A stretch of DNA of 64,000 nucleotides from Anoxynatronum buryatiense (GCF_900182905.1 NZ_FXUF01000003.1:334262-398261), one strand, 5' to 3'; counted from the stretch's first letter, positions 11,094 through 19,869 are shown. A program made the numbers and translations. The notes: a model not told the origin generated them from the sequence alone.

Positions 11094-11127
11094 TACAAAA
11101 ATAAATTGAGAGCCGGAGCTCTCAATT
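11094..11127 (-). terminator. Terminator after tRNA-Sec
   Basis: Perfect 10-base arms AATTGAGAGC and GCTCTCAATT (11104-11127) with a four-base loop are followed on the minus strand by TATTTTTG. It starts 12 bases after the encoded CCA of tRNA-Sec. Confidence 0.88.
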
Positions 11128-11138
11128 CGGTGTTGTTT

Positions 11139-11235
11139 TGGCGGGAGTACGTGGGAATCGAACCCACCCAAGAGGCTACTAACCCCTCGTACTGGTTTTG
11201 AAGACCAGAGGATACACCAGCACCCATCTACTCCC
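11139..11235 (-). tRNA. selC: tRNA-Sec (anticodon UCA)
   Basis: Read on the minus strand this is a 97-base tRNA with an encoded CCA end. The acceptor stem begins GGGAGUAG, and the anticodon stem-loop CUGGUCUUCAAAACCAG carries UCA. A long extra arm (about ACGAGGGGUUAGUAGCCUCU) and the T arm GGGUGGGUUCGAUUCCCAC follow. The long variable arm, long acceptor/T stack and UCA anticodon identify selenocysteine tRNA. It follows selB and precedes fur, with its own promoter and terminator. Confidence 0.97.
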
Positions 11236-11270
11236 TGATTACCCTTTACCATGAAAGTGGCAACGGAGGT

Positions 11271-11300
11271 ATTATATCACAACCGATGGAGCTTAATCAA
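11271..11300 (-). promoter_or_regulatory. Promoter of tRNA-Sec
   Basis: TTGATT (11295-11300), an 18-base spacer and TATAAT (11271-11276) lie on the minus strand, with the -10 about 35 bases upstream of the mature tRNA 5' end. Confidence 0.8.
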
Positions 11301-11349
11301 CTCTGTCTATGCACACCGAATTATTTATGAAAAAAACCATTAATTATCA

Positions 11350-13254
11350 TCAGAGTTTTCGATTCAATATACGGCTGTCTCCATTGCGCTTCGTCAGTTT
11401 TTCCTGATCAAAATATTCCAGCAAAGCAACTGCAAATTTCCTGCTTGTGCCTAGAAGATCCCGGAAATCAGCTGGCGCGATGTCTGAATGATTTTCAAAA
11501 TGCTTCAGGAGCATATCTTTAGCTGCATTAATTGAATTTTGATGAAAAACCATTTCCTGATTGATGCGAATTAAGGGTTGTCCCAGCATTAACTCGATCA
11601 CTTGGCGCACTTCTTTTTCTTTAACTTTGATGATACCTGCAATTTCTTCAAGCCGTGGTGGTGCAAAAGGCTTTTCAAGATAAAGCGATTCAATCTGATT
11701 CATTATTTTCTGCTGGATCGGATTGATCTTAATTTTGAAATCCGCTAATGCAGCAAGTTTACCATCTGCTTTTATGATATCTTCAGTTTCTAGTTGTTCC
11801 AGCCAGCGATCAACTATTTTTGAGCGGATATCACCAAATACCCTGCTTTTCAGTTCTTCTTTTGGCATGCCTCTTCTCAGCGGATTATCTTTGTGATATC
11901 TCGATAATTTATTGACTATATCCTCAACAATTTGATGATAATATTCTTGATGGACATATGCCATTGAACCGATTGAGTAAATACTGCCTTCCTCTTCCAG
12001 CTGTTGCAGAAGTGCTATCAGCTGATCAGAAGAATAGCCGGTGTGTTTACACAGAGCACCTGTATCAGGAAGTTCTTTGCTAAAACGAAGTATTTGCTGC
12101 TCAAGATAGACTTCCGGGCCACCACTTTCTTTCGCCTGAAGCTCATCGATGACGTCCTGTCGAAGTGCTTTATGTTTTTCCGGGTTCGGGTCAATGACAC
12201 GAGCACCTCCCAACGTTTGCATGGGGGAATAGAATCGAACAATGAGCTTATCTTCTTTTCTGAAAGCTGCCCTTTCTTCTAATCGAAACTGCACCAATGC
12301 ACTTTCACCTGGTTCAACCTGTTCTTTTTCAAGAATGACAACCCGGGCAAGAATTTCTGAAGTGCCATGATATAATCGTATGCGGTCACGTTGTTTTAAA
12401 GGTCTGTTGGCATTTTTTAACATCTTTATTCGACAATCAACCATCATGGTATATGTCATGGATCCCGGTTGTGCAAGAAAGCTGCCGCGTTTTATCTGAT
12501 CTTTTTTCAATCCGGACAGGTTAATGGCCACACGCTGGCCTGCATAGGCTTCTTTAACCGTATTGCCATGAACCTGAATGTTTCTGATTCGAGCAACTGT
12601 TTCTTCCGGAAAAATTTCCAGCGTTTCTTCAACCTTTGCTGTACCTTCCAACAATGTACCTGTCACAACTGTTCCAAAACCAGTTATGGTAAATACACGA
12701 TCGATGGGGATTCGACAAGGCGCTGTTTGGTCACGGGTTTCAATCCTATCGTATGCTTCGGTTAGCAACTCCAAAAGGACTGGAATCCCATCACCGGTAA
12801 TGGAGTCTACGGCTATAATTGGACTGGCTTCCAAAAATGTGTCGCTTGTTGCCTGTCTTATCTCTTCTTTAATAAGTTCGAGCCAGTCAGTCTCAACCAG
12901 CGAAGATTTTGTAATGACAATGACCCCTTGTTTCATATCAAGCAATGACAAAATATCCAGATGTTCTTTTGTCTGCGGCATGACACCTTCATCTGCTGCA
13001 ACAACCAACATGACTAAATCCATTCCACCGACACCAGCCAGCATATGGCGAATGAACTTTTCATGCCCCGGCACATCAATAATGCCTGCCCGCCGCTCAT
13101 CTGGGAGATCAAAATAGGTGAACCCCAACTCGATGGAAATACCCCGTTTCTGCTCCTCTTTCAGGCGATCGGTGTTTCTGCCGGTCAATGCATGGATGAG
13201 CGTGGTTTTTCCATGATCAATGTGCCCTGCTGTTCCAATGATTAGATGTTTCAT
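11350..13254 (-). CDS. selB: Selenocysteine-specific translation elongation factor SelB
   Basis: SelB carries Sec-tRNA to the ribosome at UGA codons marked by a SECIS hairpin. The 634-residue protein has an EF-Tu-like GTPase domain (G1 GHIDHGKT at 10-17, G2 RGIS, G3 DVPGHEKF at 60-67), beta-barrel domains, and a C-terminal set of winged helices that bind SECIS RNA. The guanine-specificity motif reads TKSS at 115-118, where an Asp is expected as the fourth residue. The ATG follows GGAG at the end of selA, only 4 bases from the selA stop, so selAB is one operon. Confidence 0.97.
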   Translation of the reverse strand: MKHLIIGTAGHIDHGKTTLIHALTGRNTDRLKEEQKRGISIELGFTYFDLPDERRAGIIDVPGHEKFIRHMLAGVGGMDLVMLVVAADEGVMPQTKEHLDILSLLDMKQGVIVITKSSLVETDWLELIKEEIRQATSDTFLEASPIIAVDSITGDGIPVLLELLTEAYDRIETRDQTAPCRIPIDRVFTITGFGTVVTGTLLEGTAKVEETLEIFPEETVARIRNIQVHGNTVKEAYAGQRVAINLSGLKKDQIKRGSFLAQPGSMTYTMMVDCRIKMLKNANRPLKQRDRIRLYHGTSEILARVVILEKEQVEPGESALVQFRLEERAAFRKEDKLIVRFYSPMQTLGGARVIDPNPEKHKALRQDVIDELQAKESGGPEVYLEQQILRFSKELPDTGALCKHTGYSSDQLIALLQQLEEEGSIYSIGSMAYVHQEYYHQIVEDIVNKLSRYHKDNPLRRGMPKEELKSRVFGDIRSKIVDRWLEQLETEDIIKADGKLAALADFKIKINPIQQKIMNQIESLYLEKPFAPPRLEEIAGIIKVKEKEVRQVIELMLGQPLIRINQEMVFHQNSINAAKDMLLKHFENHSDIAPADFRDLLGTSRKFAVALLEYFDQEKLTKRNGDSRILNRKL

Positions 13255-13258
13255 AACT

Positions 13259-14686
13259 TCACTCCTGATTCTGCAGAGTTATCCAAGCCAGAAATGCTTG
13301 GCAGATATCATTATAGTCCTGCTGGAAAATGGTACGCAAATCCAAAAGCAGTGCGTTGTCCTGAATACGACCAACAATTGCAGGGCTTTGACTGCGCAGG
13401 AACCGTTCGAGACGGGGTATGTTCTCAAGCGATGAACTGAAGCGGATGAGACGGCTTTCCATTTGAACAGTTGGATATGAACCACCACCCACCTGAGACG
13501 ACCCTGGTATAATATCTATTTGAATGCCAGAATCGTCATTATTGACAGACTGAAGTTGATCATATAAATCCTTTGCACGTTGCTGCAGATTTTGAACCGA
13601 TTCAGTCATCATCTTCAAAGCTGGTATATGTTTTTTAGCTTGTATTGGATCGAGGTACTGTACCAACGTAGCTTCCAAAGCACATAATGTTAGCTTGTCC
13701 ACTCGAAGGGCTCTTGTTAACGGATGCTTTTCAATAAGCCTGATCCATTCACGTTTTCCGGCGATGATACCGGCCTGAGCACCTCCCAGCAATTTGTCAC
13801 CACTAAATGTGACAACATCACTACCTGCTTCAATGGCCTGCTGTACAGTTGGTTCTGCAGGAAAACCATCGACTTCAAGATCAATCAGAAGTCCGCTGCC
13901 CAAATCATTAATTAAAGGCAAATCATGGGAATGTGCCAGTGAAACCAGCTCCTCCACTGATGCTTCCTGAGTAAATCCCACAATTTTAAAGTTGCTTTGG
14001 TGTACTTTCAGCAATGCCCCGGTGTGTTCTGTCACTGCTTTTTCGTAATCTCGTACATAGGTTTTATTTGTGGCTCCCACTTCAATAAGTGTAGCACCGC
14101 TTTGCTCCATTACTTCTGGCACTCGAAAAGAACCACCGATCTCCACCAGTTCACCCCTGGATATAATCACTTCTTTACCCTTGGCGATGGCTGAAAGCAC
14201 CAACAAAACAGCACCAGCGTTATTATTGACAACTAAAACGTCTTCGGCACCTGTTAGTCGCAGCAATATTTCTTTCATGTGATCATAACGACTGCCTCGT
14301 TTTCCTGTTGTTAAATTCATTTCAAGGTTACTGTACCCTTGAGCAACGTCCCACAATGCTTCTTTAACATAGTTTCCCAGCGGCGCACGGCCCAGGTTTG
14401 TATGAAGAACCACGCCAGTCCCGTTTATGACTCTGCGCAGCTGTAATGCGGAAATCTGCTGACATCTTTCTTGAACTGACTTGATGATCTGCTGAATACT
14501 CAGATTTTGCGGGTGATCTTCGGAGTATTCACCAGTGAGAATTGCTTCTCTTAGTTCTTGTAAGACTTGACGAACTTCAGCTTTTATAAAATCCTCATTG
14601 AAAGTTTGCATGTCATCAATCGTTTTAATCTGATGAAGCACATCGTCTGTTTTGGGAATTTTCCGCAACCAAGCCTGACGTTCCAA
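13259..14686 (-). CDS. selA: L-seryl-tRNA(Sec) selenium transferase
   Basis: SelA converts Ser-tRNA-Sec to Sec-tRNA-Sec using selenophosphate and PLP. The 475-residue protein contains the PLP lysine in FSGDKLLGGAQAGII, the block LHTNLGRAPL, and the N-terminal RKIPKTDDVL that starts SelA proteins. I chose a TTG at 14686 because GGAGGTG lies at the right distance and the homologous region begins here. The longer frame to 14842 runs through the promoter region. A promoter is visible at 14715-14743. It heads the selA-selB operon, opposite to the AGCS symporter gene. Confidence 0.96.
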   Translation of the reverse strand: MERQAWLRKIPKTDDVLHQIKTIDDMQTFNEDFIKAEVRQVLQELREAILTGEYSEDHPQNLSIQQIIKSVQERCQQISALQLRRVINGTGVVLHTNLGRAPLGNYVKEALWDVAQGYSNLEMNLTTGKRGSRYDHMKEILLRLTGAEDVLVVNNNAGAVLLVLSAIAKGKEVIISRGELVEIGGSFRVPEVMEQSGATLIEVGATNKTYVRDYEKAVTEHTGALLKVHQSNFKIVGFTQEASVEELVSLAHSHDLPLINDLGSGLLIDLEVDGFPAEPTVQQAIEAGSDVVTFSGDKLLGGAQAGIIAGKREWIRLIEKHPLTRALRVDKLTLCALEATLVQYLDPIQAKKHIPALKMMTESVQNLQQRAKDLYDQLQSVNNDDSGIQIDIIPGSSQVGGGSYPTVQMESRLIRFSSSLENIPRLERFLRSQSPAIVGRIQDNALLLDLRTIFQQDYNDICQAFLAWITLQNQE

Positions 14687-15124
14687 GGTAACACCTCCAT
14701 GATCATTCCACTCAATTATAGCATAAATCACACTTTGTGAGAACAATGCATGTCTATTTCGCTGAATGCTATATGTCAAGAACGTTGAAACATTGCTGAA
14801 TGATTCTGACCATTTCGCGAAATGTGTTTTTTGAGTGAACACATCGTTAAAATTGTCTTAAAAGGACATTCATCATCTTTTATTATTTTGAGTATTATGA
14901 TAATATGAAACTGTTATAATAGTATAATGCTTTGGGTATACATACACAGAGAGGCATTGATCGTTTTATCGGCATGAACTGGATTAGGTGCAGTGCTGTA
15001 CTTAAACGCATTCATTGTCTTTTGTTATGACCATTTATCCCAAGCAAATCTTAAGAAAAGGAGGCGAATCACCGAAAGTCTGTGTCGAGATGGTCAACCA
15101 CTATGTCAAAGGAGGTCGTGTGAT
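14687..15124. other. Divergent intergenic region between selA and the AGCS symporter
   Basis: These 438 bases hold the selA promoter on the minus strand, a perfect palindrome CATTTCGCGAAATG (14811-14824), and an inverted repeat ATGTGTT/AACACAT (14822-14828 and 14838-14844). On the plus strand there are two TATAAT hexamers (14915-14920, 14923-14928) with no good -35. About 200 bases of leader follow before the symporter start. A chance 18-codon ATG frame begins near 14973 without a ribosome-binding site. I recognise no known riboswitch in the leader. Confidence 0.6.
14715..14743 (-). promoter_or_regulatory. Promoter of selAB
   Basis: TTCTCA (14738-14743), a 17-base spacer and a perfect TATAAT (14715-14720) lie on the minus strand, 29 bases upstream of the selA TTG start. 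Confidence 0.65.
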
Positions 15125-16492
15125 TTGATCGGATTTGTACAGATGATTGAAAGCATCAACGGCACCATCAATGGTATTGTATGGGGACCCTACATGCTCG
15201 TACTTCTGGTAGGAACCGGTGTTTATTATTCTTTTAGAACTAATTTCCTGCAGGTAGGTAAGTTTGGCTTTGCCATGAAAGAAACGCTGTTCAAAATTTT
15301 TGACAAGACAGAAATTGCTGAAGATGGTGATATTACTCCTTTCCAGGCACTTTCGACTGCATTGGCCGCTACCATTGGTACCGGTAATATTGCCGGTGTG
15401 GCTACTGCTATTGCCATCGGTGGACCAGGAGCGGTATTCTGGATGTGGGTTTCTGCTTTCTTTGGCATGATGACCAAATTTGCAGAAGTCGTACTGGCCA
15501 TCAGATATCGTGAAAAGAACGCCGAAGGCAACTGGGTGGGCGGCCCCATGTACTACATTGTTGACGGTATGGGCGCCAACTGGAAATGGCTCGCCTGGAT
15601 TTTCTCTCTCTTTGGTGCATTGGCAGCCTTTGGTATTGGTAACATGGTACAGGCCAACTCAGTGGCTGATGCGCTTAACACCAGCTTTGGCATTCCGCAC
15701 GTTGTCTCAGGTGTCGTGCTTGCCATTGCCGCCGGAGCCGTTATTCTGGGTGGTCTGAAACGCATCGCTAAAGTAACTGAAAAAATTGTTCCATTTATGG
15801 CAGTTTTTTACATGATTGGCGCTATCGTCATTGTTATTTTAAACTTGGTTCATATTCCTGAAGCTTTTGCTCTGATTTTCCGCCACGCTTTTACTGCCAA
15901 AGCCGGAGTGGGCGGATTTGCAGGAGCGACCGTTATGATGGCCATGCGTTTCGGGGTTGCCCGCGGCGTCTTCTCCAATGAAGCTGGTTTGGGTAGTGCT
16001 CCAATTGCCCATGCTGCTGCCCGAACAGACCATCCTGTGCGACAGGGTTTGTGGGGGGTGTTTGAAGTTTTCGCTGATACCATTGTCATTTGTACATTAA
16101 CCGCCCTAACCATCATTACTTCTGGTGTTTGGAGCAGTGGTGTTACTGGAGCAGCACTAACAACTGCCGCCTTTAATGAAGGACTCCCTGGTCCCGGTGG
16201 TATTATTGTCGCCATCGGTATTTTGTTTTTCGCCTTTTCAACACTGCTTTCCTGGGCATATTACGGCGAAAAATGCGCAGAGTTTATTCTTGGCTCAGGT
16301 TTCAACAAAATCTATCGTATTATCTGGTTGCCACTCATCGTTTTGGGTTCTGTGGGAAGCCTGACATTGATCTGGGACATCGCCGATACACTGAATGGTC
16401 TGATGGCGATCCCCAACTTGGTGGCTCTGCTTGCTTTAAGTGGTGTCGTTGTTAATCTGACAAAGGAATTCTTTGAAAAGCAAAATCTCTAG
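15125..16492 (+). CDS. AGCS-family sodium:alanine (amino acid) symporter
   Basis: The 455-residue membrane protein has about ten hydrophobic segments and typical AGCS blocks: FRTNFLQVGKFGFAMKET near residue 34, PFQALSTALAATIGTGNIAGVATAI near 70, and GVFSNEAGLGSAPIAHAAA near 285. It should import alanine or glycine with Na+ (or H+). I chose the TTG at 15125, which has AAAGGAGGT 8 bases upstream; the frame to 14993 lacks a ribosome-binding site. It is one of few plus-strand genes, has a long leader and ends at a bidirectional terminator. Confidence 0.93.
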   Translation: MIGFVQMIESINGTINGIVWGPYMLVLLVGTGVYYSFRTNFLQVGKFGFAMKETLFKIFDKTEIAEDGDITPFQALSTALAATIGTGNIAGVATAIAIGGPGAVFWMWVSAFFGMMTKFAEVVLAIRYREKNAEGNWVGGPMYYIVDGMGANWKWLAWIFSLFGALAAFGIGNMVQANSVADALNTSFGIPHVVSGVVLAIAAGAVILGGLKRIAKVTEKIVPFMAVFYMIGAIVIVILNLVHIPEAFALIFRHAFTAKAGVGGFAGATVMMAMRFGVARGVFSNEAGLGSAPIAHAAARTDHPVRQGLWGVFEVFADTIVICTLTALTIITSGVWSSGVTGAALTTAAFNEGLPGPGGIIVAIGILFFAFSTLLSWAYYGEKCAEFILGSGFNKIYRIIWLPLIVLGSVGSLTLIWDIADTLNGLMAIPNLVALLALSGVVVNLTKEFFEKQNL

Positions 16493-16513
16493 GACAATTT
16501 TGCTTACATTTTT

Positions 16514-16551
16514 AACCAAAACAGGACGGCGCATGCCGTCCTGTTTTGGTT
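16514..16551. terminator. Bidirectional terminator between the AGCS symporter and selD
   Basis: Perfect 17-base arms (16514-16530 and 16535-16551, core AACAGGACGGC/GCCGTCCTGTT) with a GCAT loop. The A- and T-rich arm ends serve both convergent genes. Confidence 0.92.
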
Positions 16552-16567
16552 ATTCCATTTCCTGATA

Positions 16568-17608
16568 CTATTCACTTATTTCAATAGCATATGATGCAGC
16601 TTCTCCCACACTTCCAATCTCTGCAAATGCGCATGGTTGCGTCTTTTCAAGGGATTCCAGTGCTCGCGAAACATCACTTTCGGGTATTGCCAGTAACAAT
16701 CCGCCAGAAGTTTGTGGATCATAGCACAAGTCCAACAATGCTTCATCTACTATCCCCGTTACCTTCACACGCGATCCAAAGTAATCACGATTTCGATACA
16801 TCCCACCTGGAATTAAACCCATTCGGGCGTTGTCAATCGCTGCAGAAATAAAAGGGATTGCTGACATTTTAAGCCGGATGGTCACTCCGCTTCCTTCAGC
16901 CATTTCTATAGCATGTCCGAAAAGACCAAACCCGGTAATATCGGTGCAAGCATTAATAGCACCACCTCTGGCGGCGTCAAGTGCAGATTTGTTTAACAGT
17001 GTCATTACTGATACAGCTTCCTGATAGTCACTTTCGCCTAACATTTCAGCTTTTATAGCTGTGTTAAGCACGCCGGTTCCTAACGGTTTTGTCAGAATCA
17101 GCCGATCGCCTGGTTTAGCATTTTTATTAGTGAGTATATGATCAGGGTGAACTGTTCCCGTAACGCAAAGACCATATTTAGGCTCATCATCTTCCACCGA
17201 ATGTCCCCCCACCAAAGAAGCCCCTGCTTCCAATACTTTTGCAGCCCCTCCCTGCAGAATTTTTTCCAACACCTGGGTTGAAAGACAATTGGGAAATCCA
17301 ACGATATTCAAAGCAAGAATCGGTGTTCCCCCCATGGCATAGATGTCACTTAGGGAATTGGCAGCAGCAATTTCTCCAAATGTGTAGGGATCGTCCACAA
17401 CAGGTGTGAAAAAATCGACCGTTTGGATAATCGCCAAATCTGGAGTTAATTGGTAGACTGCACCATCATCACTTGTTTCAAGGCCTACAAGTACTCTTGG
17501 ATCCATTTTTTTGGGCAACTGCCCCAAAACCTGAGTCAGGACCTCCGGTCCGATTTTAGCTGCTCAGCCGGCGCTCTTTGTCAGTGTTGTCAAACGTACT
17601 GGTTCCAT
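16568..17608 (-). CDS. selD: Selenide, water dikinase (selenophosphate synthetase), itself a selenoprotein
   Basis: SelD makes selenophosphate from selenide and ATP. The full gene starts at ATG 17608 (MEPVRLTTLTKSAG), with GGAGGTG upstream, and reads through an in-frame TGA at 17564-17566. This codon lies in the catalytic site where SelD has Cys or Sec, followed by AAKIGP with the catalytic Lys. The product is 346 residues with Sec at 15. A gene caller that stops at TGA would start at 17527 and lose the active site. A SECIS-like hairpin lies just downstream. Later motifs include LVGGHSVEDDEPKYGLCVTG and CTDITGFGLFGHAIEMA. It is probably a separate unit from selAB. Confidence 0.97.
17532..17566 (-). 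promoter_or_regulatory. Bacterial SECIS hairpin in selD
   Basis: On the mRNA, the UGA and next base (UGAG) can pair with CUCA (17532-17535). An apical stem GGACC/GGUCC (17539-17551) carries a GGA loop. The loop begins 17 bases after the UGA, within the spacing bacterial SelB accepts, and G occupies the first loop positions. Confidence 0.85.
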
Positions 17609-17676
17609 GCATATCACCTCCTTATCATAGTATTATGTCGTCCTTTTTGCACATTCATCCCGATAATCAAACTCTT

Positions 17677-18318
17677 TCAGATGGTAATGGATGATTCTAA
17701 ATCCTGAAATTTCTTATCTCCTATTCCACTGACTTTTTTTAAATCTGAAAGCGCCTTAAATGAACCATGCTGTTCCCGATAATCCATAATTCTTTCGGCC
17801 AGAACCGGTCCAATGCCGGGGAGTGTTTCCAGCTGACGTTGGTCAGCTGTATTAATATTAATCAGCTGGCTGTTGGATGGTGAAGCAGAAGGTTGAAAAT
17901 TCAATGTTGGTAACGTAGTATCTACTTCTAAATCAAATTCTTCTTCACTGGGAATAAACACAAAGGCTTCATCATGTAATTTTTGTGCCAGGTTAACTTT
18001 TTTTGCAGCTCCTTCCCTGAGACCACCAGCTAAATGAACAAGTTCAATCAAACGTGCATCTTCTTCCAATTCATAAACACCTGGATGTTGGATCATTCCT
18101 TCGATATGAACCATGATTGTCCCTTTTTCCTGTTCTATTGCTGAAGTCACCGAAAGAGCACTTTCTGGTTGAAGCTGTTCAGAAAGATTGGTTTTTTCTA
18201 TTTCTGAAAGGATATAAATGGTTTTTTGCTGTTCATAATGTTGATAAAGTCCTAAAATGACAAACAGCAAACAGGTTCCAATAACAAAAATCCACTTATG
18301 TTGACGCGACAGTGCCAC
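17677..18318 (-). CDS. comEA: ComEA-like DNA-binding protein (SLBB plus helix-hairpin-helix)
   Basis: This 213-residue protein has an N-terminal membrane anchor (about residues 9-26), then an SLBB domain (VHIEGMIQHPGVYELEEDAR), a spacer of about 30 residues, and two C-terminal helix-hairpin-helix motifs (NINTADQRQLETLPGIGPVL and LKKVSGIGDKKFQDL). That is the ComEA layout, a surface receptor for DNA in transformation. Whether this organism is competent is unknown; comEB/comEC are not beside it. I chose a GTG at 18318, with GGAG 9 bases upstream; the frame to 18381 has no such site. Confidence 0.88.
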   Translation of the reverse strand: MALSRQHKWIFVIGTCLLFVILGLYQHYEQQKTIYILSEIEKTNLSEQLQPESALSVTSAIEQEKGTIMVHIEGMIQHPGVYELEEDARLIELVHLAGGLREGAAKKVNLAQKLHDEAFVFIPSEEEFDLEVDTTLPTLNFQPSASPSNSQLININTADQRQLETLPGIGPVLAERIMDYREQHGSFKALSDLKKVSGIGDKKFQDLESSITI

Positions 18319-18490
18319 ATGTGTCAGCTCCTTCAGGACGAAAAATGGGAATCTAATTTGATGTCTTTCCACTCTTAACAAATTAACAAATCTATTGTAC
18401 TATATAATAGTGGCTTTGTGGGGTGAAATGTCCGTCTTTCTTCACCAACGCCTTTAACTATTCTTATTTTTATCGGGAGCTGATAACTCA

Positions 18491-19825
18491 TTGAAATTTT
18501 CAATTAAACGCACTTCAGAAATTGTTCTATCGAGCCTGCTGTTTCTAGTACTAATGTTTTCCCTTTTTATCAATCCTATTTATGCCTTTCCAACAGCGGT
18601 TGAACCCGACATCATTGCACCACGTGCTGTATTAATGGATCTGAAAACAGGAACCATTCTTTTTGATAAAAATGCCAATGAACCCACTTTTCCAGCCAGT
18701 ACCACTAAAATTCTAACAGCGCTGTTGGTACTAGAAAATGCCTCGCTGAATGATATTGTTCATATCGACTACGAGCCTGGTGTGACTGGGTCAAGTATGT
18801 ACATAGTCCCCGGTGAATCTTTTTCAGTGGAAACGCTTCTAAAAGCATTATTGATTCGTTCTGCCAATGACGCGGCCGAAGTGTTGGCCCGGCATATCTC
18901 AGGTTCTGTTGATTCTTTTGTTCTTTTGATGAATGAACGCGCTGCCGCCCTTGGCGCTAAAAATACTCACTTCACCAATCCTCATGGTTTGCCAAATGAA
19001 TCACATAAAACAACTGCCTATGACCTGGCAATGATTGCACGGGAAGCGATGCAATACGATCTGTTTCGCGAAATTGTTGCCAGTCGGTCTCTTGTTATCC
19101 CTCCCACCGGCGAAACCGATCAACGGGTTTATAATAATTCTAACCGCTTTCTCTGGGGAACCGGACCAAATCATCAAATGATGTATCAGGGACTGAGTAC
19201 CGATATATACTATGAGCCGGTAGATGGTATCAAAACAGGCTATACCAACAGTGCACGCAACTGCCTGGTAAGCTCGGCGAATTTTGGTGACCAACGTTTT
19301 ATTGCCGTCGTATTGAATGCTGAACAGGAAAATATTTATTCAGATTCAAGAACACTGCTTGATTATGGCTTTCAACATTTTCACACCATCACTCTTGTTG
19401 AGTCAGGATCTGAGCTAACTGCAATACCAGTTTTAAACGGCACCGAAGATTCTTTGACACTCTATAGTGACAGCACGCTTTCCTTTGTTGTTCCGAGGAG
19501 TATCATGGCAGACGATATCAAACCGAAACTCTCCCTTATTGATGAAAACATCACTGCCCCTATAGAATCCGGGACAATTTTTGGTTCGATTGATTATTTT
19601 TATGAAGATAACTTAATTGGGCAGGTCTCACTGGTTAATCAGCAGCAAGTCGATTTTGTGCCAGTATATCAACGCATCAGCTATCGTGGTTATTTGTTCC
19701 CGGCCTTTTTACTATTTTTTCTGATTTGGCAAAGCTACGTGTATCGTTTGCGTCGAAAGAAAAAACGCATTCGCCGGATGCAAGCCAGAACCGACAGATA
19801 TCAACAATACGAGTCTTATGAATAG
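18491..19825 (+). CDS. dacF: D-alanyl-D-alanine carboxypeptidase (penicillin-binding protein 5/6 family)
   Basis: The 444-residue protein trims the terminal D-Ala from peptidoglycan stem peptides outside the membrane. It has a signal peptide ending near residue 32 (NPIYAF), then the serine-acyl motif S70-T-T-K73, the second motif SAN near residue 120, and KTG in VDGIKTGYTNSA. The C-terminus has a true hydrophobic helix (YLFPAFLLFFLIWQSYVY) and a very basic tail (RRKKKRIRRMQAR), so it is anchored in the membrane. The start is a TTG at 18491 with GGGAG about 11 bases upstream. The paralogue symbol is tentative. Confidence 0.9.
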   Translation: MKFSIKRTSEIVLSSLLFLVLMFSLFINPIYAFPTAVEPDIIAPRAVLMDLKTGTILFDKNANEPTFPASTTKILTALLVLENASLNDIVHIDYEPGVTGSSMYIVPGESFSVETLLKALLIRSANDAAEVLARHISGSVDSFVLLMNERAAALGAKNTHFTNPHGLPNESHKTTAYDLAMIAREAMQYDLFREIVASRSLVIPPTGETDQRVYNNSNRFLWGTGPNHQMMYQGLSTDIYYEPVDGIKTGYTNSARNCLVSSANFGDQRFIAVVLNAEQENIYSDSRTLLDYGFQHFHTITLVESGSELTAIPVLNGTEDSLTLYSDSTLSFVVPRSIMADDIKPKLSLIDENITAPIESGTIFGSIDYFYEDNLIGQVSLVNQQQVDFVPVYQRISYRGYLFPAFLLFFLIWQSYVYRLRRKKKRIRRMQARTDRYQQYESYE

Positions 19826-19826
19826 A

Positions 19827-19869
19827 AAAGCCCGGTAACGAGCAGATTTTCTGCCGTAACCGGGCTTTT
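19827..19869. terminator. Bidirectional terminator between dacF and ridA
   Basis: Outer arms AAAAGCCCGGT and ACCGGGCTTTT pair over 11 bases, with a smaller inner stem AGCAG/CTGC. It lies between the convergent dacF and ridA genes. Confidence 0.88.

Noticed and set aside
11055..11252. Open frame that would extend fur through the tRNA-Sec gene
   Set aside because: The stretch encodes a complete tRNA and terminator; the true start at 11054 has a ribosome-binding site.
12578..13117. 179-codon plus-strand frame opposite selB
   Set aside because: Shadow of the selB GTPase domain, no ribosome-binding site and Ser-rich nonsense composition.
14778..14783. TTGACA-type -35 upstream of selA on the minus strand
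   Set aside because: Its best -10 (TAGACA) is weaker than the TATAAT nearer to selA.
14930..15124. Glycine or c-di-GMP riboswitch before the AGCS symporter
   Set aside because: None of the conserved core sequences of these classes could be found.
16568..17527. Short selD starting at 17527
   Set aside because: It lacks the catalytic Sec/Lys region and a start site; the extended frame through UGA explains the gene.
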